Shown here: piece after piece, positions 1-6,552 of the stretch
Layout of the letters: the number at the start of each line of letters is the position of its first letter
How positions within the stretch are numbered: position 1 is the first letter of the stretch
Assembly (NCBI GenBank): GCA_903864485.1
Contig: CAIPGD010000379.1
Coordinates: 1-16,821 of the forward strand
From: an uncultured bacterium
GTDB taxonomy: Bacteria > Pseudomonadota > Gammaproteobacteria > Burkholderiales > Burkholderiaceae_E
DNA: 16,821 nucleotides
Direction: 5' to 3'
Program-made: the position numbers and the translations under genes
Notes under the pieces: generated by a model
Told to the model about the DNA's origin: nothing
Seen by the model: only the letters and a program-made list of their open reading frames with translations
The model's database searches: none

Positions 1-116
1 AAACCCACCCGTCCCATGGCCTCATGCACAGTCGCTGAGCCCAAAGCACCCAGGCCATCTGCGGATGCGCGATCCGCGCGGGTGATGTTGCGATAAACAA
101 CGCCGAGTTCGTACAT
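1..116 (-). CDS. ligK: 4-carboxy-4-hydroxy-2-oxoadipate aldolase (CHA aldolase / oxaloacetate decarboxylase), N-terminal part only
   Basis: Seen: an ATG at 116 opens a frame that runs off the left edge. Its 38 residues begin MYELGVVYRNITRADR and continue with GLGALGSATVHEAMGRVG. Known: this N-terminus is highly characteristic of the LigK/ProA/GalC class II aldolases of the RraA-like fold. They split 4-carboxy-4-hydroxy-2-oxoadipate into pyruvate and oxaloacetate, the last step of protocatechuate 4,5-cleavage and gallate degradation, and also decarboxylate oxaloacetate; they are cytoplasmic, metal-dependent enzymes. A purine-rich AAGGA lies about 7 nt before the ATG. The upstream ModA-like gene ends only 11 nt away, so the two are very likely co-transcribed. 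The catalytic metal-binding residues lie outside the window and cannot be checked. Confidence 0.88.
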   Translation of the reverse strand, partial: MYELGVVYRNITRADRASADGLGALGSATVHEAMGRVG

Positions 117-127
117 TGATTGATCCT

Positions 128-844
128 TCAGTTCCAGTACATGCCGTGCTTTTGTTTGAGATCGTGCACACCCGCCGATGCCAAATAATCGAGAAACGCC
201 TGCACCGCCATTAATCGGTGAGCGTTGTCCGCAATCGCTTGCGGAATACCGCCAGAGAACGTCGTGATGAATGCGACATCCTCGGGTAATGTGCCGACGA
301 CATCAATGCCCGCAAAACCAATCAGCTCACTTAATTGCTGAAATCCTAAAGAGGCTTGACCACTGCCCACCAGCGATGCCACAGGCGTGCCCGGAGGCGG
401 CACGACCAGGCGGTTCTTTAACGCCTCAGCGAGGCCCCATCGCGCAAACAGCTGCTCCAGATAGGCGCCGCTCGGGCCGGTGGAATAACTCAAGGTAGGA
501 CTGGCCAGCACAGCGGCTTTTAATGCCGCTTCATTCGTCAAGTCAGGGTGTGGTGCACCCTCTGGCACCGCCACTGCCACCGGTGAACGGACCCAATCCT
601 GACGGCTGTTGGGTTGCAACTGTCCCGACGCTATCAAACGATCGATCGCATCGGACGCGAGCAGCACCAGGTCGAACGGCTCACCGGATTGCACGCGTTT
701 CGCGGCATCGACCCCACCGACTGAATCGATGTGCACAGAAATGCCCGTGGAAAGGCGGTAGGTCTGGACCAAATCGGCGAGCAAGGATTTGGTCGCCATG
801 GAAGAGATTCCACGCAGGACTAATGGCGGTTCAGGGGATTGCAT
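128..844 (-). CDS. ModA-like substrate-binding-domain protein without a signal peptide
   Basis: Seen: about 238 aa from the ATG at 844. A GTG at 874 would add ten mostly basic or polar residues; neither start has a strong Shine-Dalgarno. The protein begins with a beta strand and a serine-rich turn (LVLRGISSMATKSLL), then VGGVDAAKRVQSGEPFDLVLLASDAIDRLI, a central STGPSGAYLEQLFARWG and a late FQQLSELIGFAGIDVVG. Known: this is the arrangement of type 2 periplasmic-binding folds of the ModA/extracellular-solute-binding family, whose GPSG-type turn and flanking serines bind an oxyanion. Odd: no hydrophobic signal peptide or lipobox at either start, so the product should be cytoplasmic, and no ModB/ModC partners are present. 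The ligK-like gene follows 11 nt downstream. Inference: it may bind a carboxylated pathway intermediate, as a sensor or an uncharacterised enzyme, rather than take part in molybdate transport. Confidence 0.72.
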   Translation of the reverse strand: MQSPEPPLVLRGISSMATKSLLADLVQTYRLSTGISVHIDSVGGVDAAKRVQSGEPFDLVLLASDAIDRLIASGQLQPNSRQDWVRSPVAVAVPEGAPHPDLTNEAALKAAVLASPTLSYSTGPSGAYLEQLFARWGLAEALKNRLVVPPPGTPVASLVGSGQASLGFQQLSELIGFAGIDVVGTLPEDVAFITTFSGGIPQAIADNAHRLMAVQAFLDYLASAGVHDLKQKHGMYWN

Positions 845-975
845 GAGAGGTGAGCGCTTCCGAGATCGCGACACTGAAGACTGGTCGTCGTCTGTGAGGA
901 TACCCGCTGGGAACTGGAAATCGCCAAGTTCAAATGCCCTTGGGGTTGCAACTAAGAAACATGAGCAAACTCACA

Positions 976-989
976 GTTCGAGAGCGAAC
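976..989. promoter_or_regulatory. Short inverted repeat in the divergent spacer
   Basis: GTTCG (976-980) and CGAAC (985-989) form a perfect 5-bp inverted repeat around AGAG. It lies in the spacer between the divergent ModA-like and MqsA-like genes, shortly before an AT-rich stretch. It could be part of an operator or be chance; five-base arms are weak evidence alone. Confidence 0.25.
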
Positions 990-995
990 CGAGCG

Positions 996-1021
996 GATAA
1001 TAAATTTATCATGGTGATAAA
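996..1021 (+). promoter_or_regulatory. Candidate operator/promoter: 17-bp inverted repeat with adjacent -10-like hexamer
   Basis: Seen: TTTATCA (1005-1011), TGG, TGATAAA (1015-1021) is a perfect 7-bp inverted repeat, the most AT-rich stretch of the spacer. Immediately upstream, GATAAT (996-1001) resembles a sigma-70 -10 box, but no convincing -35 lies at the right distance. The GATAA of this hexamer also pairs with TTATC inside the left arm, giving overlapping palindromes. Known: antitoxin-family HTH regulators commonly repress their own promoters through such short palindromes. Inference: a binding site for the MqsA-like product about 100 bp downstream. Confidence 0.45.
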
Positions 1022-1058
1022 CTCAAACCGAACGCTCTGGTTGATTGATCCAGGTTCC

Positions 1059-1096
1059 TTGATCCGGCCCAGCGGGATTTTGCCCCGCCGGATCAA
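1059..1096 (+). promoter_or_regulatory. GC-rich hairpin just before the MqsA-like start
   Basis: Seen: TTGATCCGGC (1059-1068) and GCCGGATCAA (1087-1096) are perfect 10-bp arms around an 18-nt loop. The loop contains a nested GCGGG (1072-1076) / CCCGC (1084-1088) alternative. No T-run follows, so it is not a classical intrinsic terminator. It ends 16 nt before the Shine-Dalgarno GAGG at 1113-1116. A related TTGATCCAGG lies at 1045-1054, so the left arm is partly repeated. It could be a DNA operator or a leader RNA structure. Confidence 0.45.
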
Positions 1097-1122
1097 TGTT
1101 CAAAAAGAAACTGAGGCCCAAG

Positions 1123-1662
1123 ATGTCAGCAGTCAACATGAAGAAAGCGCCCACCGGTGCGTCGCCTCGATCATGTCCCTCGTGCGGCACTGGACGCCTT
1201 GAGGAACAAACCCGCGAACGCATTTTCCACCCCAAAGGGCAAACCTTGGTTGTGACCCTACTCACGTCGAGATGCCTGCAATGTGGAGCGGAGGCGACCA
1301 GTGCAACTCAACATGACGAGAATTTGCGTCGATTAGCCGCGCGCAAGGAACACTATGGGGAACGCCTGATGGGTGAGGAAATTTTCGCCCTTCGGCGACG
1401 GTATGGCCTGACTCAGCAGCAAGCCTCTCAAATCTTTGGCAAAGGAAAAATCGCATTCTCGAGATACGAAACAGAGGCGAGCCACCCAGACGAAAGCACC
1501 ACCCGATTGTTGTCTCTGGCAATCTCAAAACCCGAGATTTTGAAATGGTTAGCGGACAAGAGCGGTGTTGAAATACCTCTATGGGAGGAGCGTTCATCCG
1601 ACGATTTGTCAAAATCTCCGCATCCGGCCGACGACACCTTCCGGAAAGTGGTACACGCTTAA
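1123..1662 (+). CDS. MqsA-type antitoxin-family regulator (YgiT zinc finger + HTH_XRE), no toxin partner seen
   Basis: Seen: 179 aa from the ATG at 1123, chosen because GAGG at 1113-1116 is correctly spaced. An upstream ATG at 1096 is buried in a hairpin and has no ribosome site. Residues 18-21 (CPSC) and 51-54 (CLQC) form a two-CxxC zinc finger. An XRE-like helix-turn-helix covers roughly 82-125, with RRYGLTQQQASQIFGKGKIA followed by FSRYE. Known: this is the architecture of MqsA/YgiT antitoxins and of solo regulators of that family. Odd: no MqsR-like or other small toxin frame is adjacent. The last 17 codons and the stop lie inside the antisense 3' end of livM, and the tail after VEIPLW is low in recognisable structure, suggesting the original stop was lost. 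Probably a DNA-binding autoregulator; its targets are unknown. Confidence 0.85.
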   Translation: MSAVNMKKAPTGASPRSCPSCGTGRLEEQTRERIFHPKGQTLVVTLLTSRCLQCGAEATSATQHDENLRRLAARKEHYGERLMGEEIFALRRRYGLTQQQASQIFGKGKIAFSRYETEASHPDESTTRLLSLAISKPEILKWLADKSGVEIPLWEERSSDDLSKSPHPADDTFRKVVHA

Positions 1663-2718
1663 GACAAACAAAACCCCCAGCCACAAGAGCCAGCGGTCAG
1701 GCCCCAACAGCCCAACGGCCCACCGAAGCACGTCGGCCACTGGGCCGGTCCCGCCGACTGTAGCAACGCCATCCGCAAGCGGTTTGACCAACGATTGCAT
1801 CAGTGCCTGCAAATAGTTCTGGGCCAGCAGAAACAAGGTGCTGCCGATCCACGCGCCATACATTGTTCCCATGCCCCCGATTACGACGACCAGTAGAACG
1901 TCGAGCATCAACTCGAACGAAAGTGAGGTGTCTGGTCCGTTATAGCGCAACCACATCGCCATGAGCGCTCCGGCCAAAGTCGCGAAGAGTGCCGAAATCA
2001 CCACAGAAAGCGTCCGATAAATGACGGTTTGGTAGCCAATTGCCTCTGCCCGAAAGGGGTTCTCCCGAATCGCCTGCAAAACCCGGCCAAAGGGCGAGTT
2101 TACGATTCGTAGCAACAGTAGAAACGCGACGCAAACGATCGCGAACAGTCCCCAATACGCCAACAAACGTCCATCGGCCTGAACCGTAAAACCCAAGCCT
2201 TGAAGGGGCGTATCGCGCCAGTGAGCCGCCGCACTTAAGACCTCGGGCGTACGAAAGCTCAATCCGTCTTCGCCTCCGGTCCACTCGGAAAGTTGCGAGG
2301 CCAGGGTCTGAAACGCACTCGCAACCGCCAGGGTCAGCATCGCGAAAAAGATCGCCCGCACGCGCAAACTGAACAACCCAATCAATAACGCCAGAGCGAG
2401 CGAAGCCGCGACTGACCCGACCAACCCGATCCCAATCGACATCCAACTCGGGCCCAAACGGCTACAGGCGATCGCAACGCTATAGGCGCCGATGCCAAAG
2501 AACATCGTATGTGCAAATGAAACGATACCGGTGTAACCCAAGAGCAGGTCATAGCTCGCGACAAGCAGAACAAACACGAGAATCTTGGCAGCAACCGCGA
2601 GGGCCTTGGCACCCGGAAACAAGAGGGGTGCCAGCGCGAGTGTGATCACCAAGGCGATCAGGAGTGTCGACAGTAGCCGACTGCGCGGCAGATCGTTCGA
2701 TAGAAGATAGCGAATCAT
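1609..2718 (-). CDS. livM: Branched-chain-amino-acid-type ABC transporter permease, LivM family
   Basis: Inner-membrane permease of a Liv-type importer. Seen: 369 aa with an N-terminal hydrophobic segment from about residue 18, many further membrane spans, and the LivM hallmarks LLGYTGIVSFAHTMFFGIGAYSVA near residues 60-80 and RENPFRAEAIGY in the cytoplasmic coupling loop. It ends with the family-typical FPEGVVGRMRR tail. Known: LivM pairs with LivH to form the channel driven by LivG and LivF. It begins with ATG 9 nt after the livH stop, so translation is likely coupled, and is the last gene of the operon. Odd: its last 54 nt overlap, tail to tail, the 3' end of the plus-strand MqsA-like gene. 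Because the FPEG tail is conserved in LivM, the livM end looks original and the other gene looks like the one that was extended. Confidence 0.93.
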   Translation of the reverse strand: MIRYLLSNDLPRSRLLSTLLIALVITLALAPLLFPGAKALAVAAKILVFVLLVASYDLLLGYTGIVSFAHTMFFGIGAYSVAIACSRLGPSWMSIGIGLVGSVAASLALALLIGLFSLRVRAIFFAMLTLAVASAFQTLASQLSEWTGGEDGLSFRTPEVLSAAAHWRDTPLQGLGFTVQADGRLLAYWGLFAIVCVAFLLLLRIVNSPFGRVLQAIRENPFRAEAIGYQTVIYRTLSVVISALFATLAGALMAMWLRYNGPDTSLSFELMLDVLLVVVIGGMGTMYGAWIGSTLFLLAQNYLQALMQSLVKPLADGVATVGGTGPVADVLRWAVGLLGPDRWLLWLGVLFVLSVYHFPEGVVGRMRRF

Positions 2719-2727
2719 GATGATGAA

Positions 2728-3765
2728 TCAGCGAATCTTCGTTACAGGGCGCAAGCCCTCAGGGCGCCAGATCAGGATGGCGACCATGAGCGCGATATTC
2801 GAGAAAAGCGCGAGTTTGGGCGCCAGAAAACCCGTGTAGTTCCCCATCAAACCCACCAGCAGGGCCGCCACGAAGCTTCCCATGACGGATCCGAGTCCGC
2901 CAATAATGATGACGATAAAGATGAGGACGTTAACCTGTGCCCCGATCTGAGGCGTGATCGTCTGCTGATACATCCCCCAAAGAACCCCGCCCAGACCAGC
3001 CAGCGCACTGCCGGCAACAAACACCCCGATAAAAAGCCTTCTGACGGGGTAGCCCAGGCTCTCGACCATCTCCCGGTCCTCAACTCCGGCCCGCACCAAC
3101 AATCCGATCTTGGTACGGCCAAGAATCATCATCAGAATCGCAAGTACGATCAAACCGATCAGAACCGCGAGCAACCTGAACCGTTCGATCGCGGCATCCC
3201 CGAGGATGAATGCGCCCCGCAGGGCCTCCGGCAGCGGTAACGGAATTTGCTGGGTCCCCCAAATCGATTTGATAAGCTCTTCGATCACGATCATGCCGCC
3301 CATCGTAATCAGGATCTGCTTGAGATGCTGACCGTATACAGGGCGCACGAAGAGTCGCTCGAAAACCAACCCCAGTACCCCAGTAGCCGCCATGGCGACC
3401 AGAATCGCCACCAGAACCGCCGCGATCTGCAAATGCCATTGCGGGGCGAGCAACCAACCGCCCGGCGCACCAAATCCAGTGGGCCCAAGCACCGTTGTCG
3501 CGATGAACGCACCGGTCGCGATGAAGACGCCGTGACCGAAATTAAGGACATCCATCAACCCAAAAACCAGGGTCAATCCGGACGCGATCATGAACAGCAT
3601 CATGCCCATCGCTAATCCAGCGACCGTCAGGGTGAGCCAGGTCGACGGGGAACCCACGGCGATGAGCGCCAGCCCTGCCAGGAGCGGCACCAACGTCCAC
3701 ATCGACAGGTCCGTCGCAGCCTTCGGCGACTTCCAGCTGGAGTCAGTGTTTGGTTGGGCCATCAT
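2728..3765 (-). CDS. livH: Branched-chain-amino-acid-type ABC transporter permease, LivH family
   Basis: Inner-membrane permease and partner of LivM. Seen: 345 aa if it starts at the first of two adjacent ATGs (3765, 3762). The frame is open further upstream to 3870, but that stretch lies inside livF and codes for a non-family arginine/cysteine-rich leader, so it is rejected. Motifs include GLTLVFGLMDVLNFGHGVFIATGAF, the LivH signature, near residues 60-85, FERLFVRPVYGQHLKQILITMG, and GGLGSVMGSFVAALLVG near the C-terminus. A non-hydrophobic leader of about 20 residues precedes the first membrane span. The start overlaps the end of livF by about 23 nt and has no clear ribosome site of its own, which implies translational coupling. 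An ATG at 3702, right before the first span, is a less likely alternative start. Confidence 0.92.
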   Translation of the reverse strand: MMAQPNTDSSWKSPKAATDLSMWTLVPLLAGLALIAVGSPSTWLTLTVAGLAMGMMLFMIASGLTLVFGLMDVLNFGHGVFIATGAFIATTVLGPTGFGAPGGWLLAPQWHLQIAAVLVAILVAMAATGVLGLVFERLFVRPVYGQHLKQILITMGGMIVIEELIKSIWGTQQIPLPLPEALRGAFILGDAAIERFRLLAVLIGLIVLAILMMILGRTKIGLLVRAGVEDREMVESLGYPVRRLFIGVFVAGSALAGLGGVLWGMYQQTITPQIGAQVNVLIFIVIIIGGLGSVMGSFVAALLVGLMGNYTGFLAPKLALFSNIALMVAILIWRPEGLRPVTKIR

Positions 3766-4495
3766 CGTTGCCGAGAGTGAAACCCAGCAATCGGGTCTGT
3801 AGTTCCGGGTCCGACACGAGCGCTGACATCGCACCCTGGTGGACGATCCGACCGTTATCCATGACCGCATAAAAATCGCCGAGCCGACGAGCTACTTCAA
3901 GGTTCTGTTCGACCAGCAGAATGGTCGTTCCCTCCCGACGCGCTCGGTCAAGCGCTGAAATCAGGGTCTCAACAATGGCAGGCGCCAGACCTTTGCTCGG
4001 CTCGTCGATGAGCAACAAGCGGCGGGGTTCAATCAAGGCCCGCGCAATCGCTAGCATTTGCTTTTGCCCACCTGAAAGCGAACCCGCAGGGCTTTGCCAG
4101 AATCGTTCAAGCGCTGGGAACTGCTCAAAAATTCGATTCAAACGATCGCGATCAATTTGAGCGTCGTTTCGAGCAGAGCGAGCGGCAAGCAGCAGATTCT
4201 CCCGTACGGTGAGACCGCCAAATATCCCCATGTTTTCGGGCACATACGCAATGCCAAGGCGGGCCACCTCAGAAGGTCGCAAATCTGCAAGATCAACGCC
4301 TTCAAAATGGACCGAACCGCCGGATCGACGCCAATGCTGCATGATGGTCCGCAGACAAGTCGTCTTACCGGCCCCATTGCGCCCGAGGAGCATCGTCACG
4401 CAACCGCTCCGCACTTCGAGATCGACCCCATGCAGAATGTGATAAGTCCCAATATGGGTTTGAACCCCGGCAAGGCTCAGTAATGCGGCACTCAT
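3743..4495 (-). CDS. livF: ABC transporter ATP-binding protein, LivF family
   Basis: Cytoplasmic ATPase of the Liv-type importer. Seen: 250 aa, with Walker A GRNGAGKTT at residues 38-46, signature LSGGQ at 140-144, Walker B RLLLIDEP at 159-166, and VEQN at about 195-198. LivF proteins carry Gln instead of the usual switch His here, so this is normal and not a defect. GLAP follows Walker B as in the family. The ATG at 4495 overlaps the livG stop in an ATGA, and the 3' end overlaps livH by about 23 nt, so livG-livF-livH form a tightly coupled block. LivF pairs with LivG as the nucleotide-binding heterodimer. Confidence 0.94.
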   Translation of the reverse strand: MSAALLSLAGVQTHIGTYHILHGVDLEVRSGCVTMLLGRNGAGKTTCLRTIMQHWRRSGGSVHFEGVDLADLRPSEVARLGIAYVPENMGIFGGLTVRENLLLAARSARNDAQIDRDRLNRIFEQFPALERFWQSPAGSLSGGQKQMLAIARALIEPRRLLLIDEPSKGLAPAIVETLISALDRARREGTTILLVEQNLEVARRLGDFYAVMDNGRIVHQGAMSALVSDPELQTRLLGFTLGNDDGPTKH

Positions 4496-5262
4496 GGGTT
4501 TGCGCGGCGCCCGAGGTAGGCTTCCTGAACGACTGAAGAGGTCATCACGACAGCAGGTTCGCCATCGGCGACCAAACGCCCCTCGTGCAACACCACAATA
4601 CGATCAGCCAACTCCCGGATGACATCCATCTTGTGTTCGACCAAAAGGATCGTGGCATCGCCCTGCCGCTTCAACGCGCGAATCAGATCCAAGATAACCG
4701 GCACATCGTCGAGGCTCATGCCCGCGGTCGGTTCATCGAGCAAAAAAACCCGGGGCTGCAAGGCCATCAGAATGGCCACCTCGAGCTTGCGCTGGTCGCC
4801 ATGGGGCAACGCAGCCGCCAACTGGTCTCGCTGTGCAGCGAGTGAAACAGACTCAAGCAGCGCATCGGCTCGTTCCAGCAGATCCTTGCGGGTGGACCAT
4901 CGCGTCACGAGATCGCGGAGTCCGAGACCGAGCCCTGCTTGCGCCTGAACAGCGAGACGAAGGTTCTCGTGCACGCTCAGTTGGGCGAAAAGTTGCGTCA
5001 GTTGAAATGCGCGGCCCAACCCCCGACGGGTACGCATCGGCGCGGATAACGCCGTGATGTTCTCGCCCCCGAGCCAAACTTCACCGGCGCTTGGCTTCAA
5101 TTGCCCCGAAACCGCGTTGAACCAAGTCGTTTTACCGGCACCGTTTGGACCCACGATGGCCGTTAAGGAGCCCGCCTCAAAGGCGCAACTCACGCAGTCG
5201 ACCGCCACATGCCCACCGAAGCGCACGCTCAGTTCGCGGGTTTCGAGGATCGGTGAAGTCAT
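4492..5262 (-). CDS. livG: ABC transporter ATP-binding protein, LivG family
   Basis: Second cytoplasmic ATPase of the importer. Seen: 256 aa, Walker A GPNGAGKTT at residues 38-46, Q-loop Gln near 87, a signature in the LivG-specific form PHGDQRKLE at about 153-161, Walker B VFLLDEPTAGM from about 172, and the switch His in LLVEHKMDVI at 210. HGDQ in place of SGGQ and the AGM after Walker B are LivG hallmarks. It begins 36 nt after the binding-protein gene and overlaps livF by 4 nt. All catalytic elements are intact. Confidence 0.94.
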   Translation of the reverse strand: MTSPILETRELSVRFGGHVAVDCVSCAFEAGSLTAIVGPNGAGKTTWFNAVSGQLKPSAGEVWLGGENITALSAPMRTRRGLGRAFQLTQLFAQLSVHENLRLAVQAQAGLGLGLRDLVTRWSTRKDLLERADALLESVSLAAQRDQLAAALPHGDQRKLEVAILMALQPRVFLLDEPTAGMSLDDVPVILDLIRALKRQGDATILLVEHKMDVIRELADRIVVLHEGRLVADGEPAVVMTSSVVQEAYLGRRANP

Positions 5263-5298
5263 TCCTAGACGGGTTCAGAACCGTCTCAAACGACCCAC

Positions 5299-6507
5299 TT
5301 AACGCCGGTTGCGCACCGGGATCGTCATTTCTTCCGGTTTGATTTCCCGAATCAGTTCTGGAACCCCCCATGCCAACGCAGGGTCGACTTTGATCCGGAA
5401 GTGATACATCGACTGCATCGCCTGGTGGTCTTCGCGACGGAAAGTCATGCGGCCTTTGGGCGTCTCGAAGCTCATCCCTTCCATCGTCGTAATCAACTTC
5501 TCGGTGTCCACACTTCCCGCCGTCTTTTTGAGAGCCTCTACCAGTGCGATCCCAGCGGACATGCCCCCCGCCGTAAAGAAGTCAGGCGGCGATTTGAAGC
5601 GCTTCTCGTGTTCGGTCACGAGCCATGTATTGACCGGGTTTTTGGGAATCCCATAGTAGTAATACGTGGCACCTTCCATGCCGGGTAGATTTTTGTAGGC
5701 GGCCATTGCAGGCAGAATGTTTCCGCCCGAAGCGAGTTCGATCCCGAAGCGCTGCGGATTGAGGTCGACAATCTTGAAGGGGTTGCCAGAGCCCGCCCAG
5801 ATGATGAAGATGACCTTGCGACCCGGCTTGTCTTTGAGCGCATCAAACAAGCGTTGCGCACCCGCTGTGAAATCTGTTGTCGCGGTCGGCAAGAACTCTT
5901 CGTGAACGACTTTTGCCTTGGTGACTGCTTCGCGGAATGCCTTTGCACCATCGCGACCGAAGGCGTAGTCCTGGGCGAGAATCGCAATCGACACTCCCTC
6001 TTTATCGAGTGCGACGCCGTTGGAGATCGCATCCTGACTGGAGTTGCGTCCAGTGCGGAAAATATAACGATTCCATTTGTCACCCGTGATCGCATCTGCA
6101 ACCGCCGGCTCAACGAGCAGCAGCTTCCGATACTCCTCCGCCACCGGAAGCATCGCCAGTGCGACGCCCGAAGACGTCGGTCCGACTGCGATGTCCGCTT
6201 TATCATCGGCGTAGGCCGCTGCCAACTGCGACTTGGCGACGTCCGGTTTGCCCTGCGTATCGCGTTCGATCACCGTAATTTTGTGGCCTGCGACGGTCAT
6301 CGTCCCACCGGTCGCAAACTCGAGCCCCATCAACAAACCCGTTTGCGTTTGCTTCGCATAGGCCTCGAGCGGACCCGTTTTGTCGTACACATGCGCGACG
6401 CGAATGTCCTGCGCAAGCGCCAGTTCGGTCATGGTCAACGCAGCCACGCCGAGCGCAGTCAACGCCGAGGGGCGCATGACACGGTGGATGAAATTTTTGA
6501 TCGGCAT
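5299..6507 (-). CDS. Periplasmic substrate-binding protein of the Liv-type ABC importer (Peripla_BP_6)
   Basis: Captures the ligand in the periplasm and delivers it to LivHM. Seen: 402 aa with a typical Sec signal peptide, a basic start, a hydrophobic core at about residues 13-30, and ELALA ending at 32 before Q33 as a probable cleavage site. The mature part has the type 1 periplasmic-binding order: IRVAHVYDKTGPLEAYAKQTQTG, then VIERDTQGKPDVAKSQLAAAYADDKADIAVGPTSSG, then ILAQDYAFGRDGAKAFREAV. The TGPLEAYAKQ region and the ALKKTAG/TPKGRMTFRREDHQ end resemble binding proteins assigned to aromatic or hydroxy acids more than classic leucine-binding ones, but this is inference and the ligand cannot be read from sequence alone. 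It is the second gene of the operon, 45 nt after the barrel-like gene; livG follows after 36 nt. Confidence 0.9.
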   Translation of the reverse strand: MPIKNFIHRVMRPSALTALGVAALTMTELALAQDIRVAHVYDKTGPLEAYAKQTQTGLLMGLEFATGGTMTVAGHKITVIERDTQGKPDVAKSQLAAAYADDKADIAVGPTSSGVALAMLPVAEEYRKLLLVEPAVADAITGDKWNRYIFRTGRNSSQDAISNGVALDKEGVSIAILAQDYAFGRDGAKAFREAVTKAKVVHEEFLPTATTDFTAGAQRLFDALKDKPGRKVIFIIWAGSGNPFKIVDLNPQRFGIELASGGNILPAMAAYKNLPGMEGATYYYYGIPKNPVNTWLVTEHEKRFKSPPDFFTAGGMSAGIALVEALKKTAGSVDTEKLITTMEGMSFETPKGRMTFRREDHQAMQSMYHFRIKVDPALAWGVPELIREIKPEEMTIPVRNRR

Positions 6508-6552
6508 CGTCAGGTCCCCAAATTTAATGTCGGCTGAGCCTATCGCAAAGAC

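Noticed and set aside
789..1202. 137-aa plus-strand frame before the MqsA-like gene, considered as a possible toxin
   Set aside because: It covers the inverted-repeat spacer and the end of the ModA-like gene, resembles no toxin family such as MqsR, has no ribosome site and overlaps the MqsA-like gene by about 80 nt.
1262..1684. 140-aa minus-strand frame
   Set aside because: Antisense to the zinc-finger/HTH gene, which has clear family motifs; the frame itself is cysteine/arginine-rich without motif.
3766..3870. N-terminal extension of LivH
   Set aside because: The extra 35 residues are read from inside livF and are unlike any LivH N-terminus; the tandem ATG at 3765/3762 is better.
3743..4495. 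Apparent loss of the switch histidine in LivF (VEQN)
   Set aside because: Gln at this place is normal for LivF proteins, so it is not evidence of inactivity.
5854..6537. 227-aa plus-strand open frame
   Set aside because: Antisense to the binding-protein gene; Arg/His/Cys-rich shadow with no motif.
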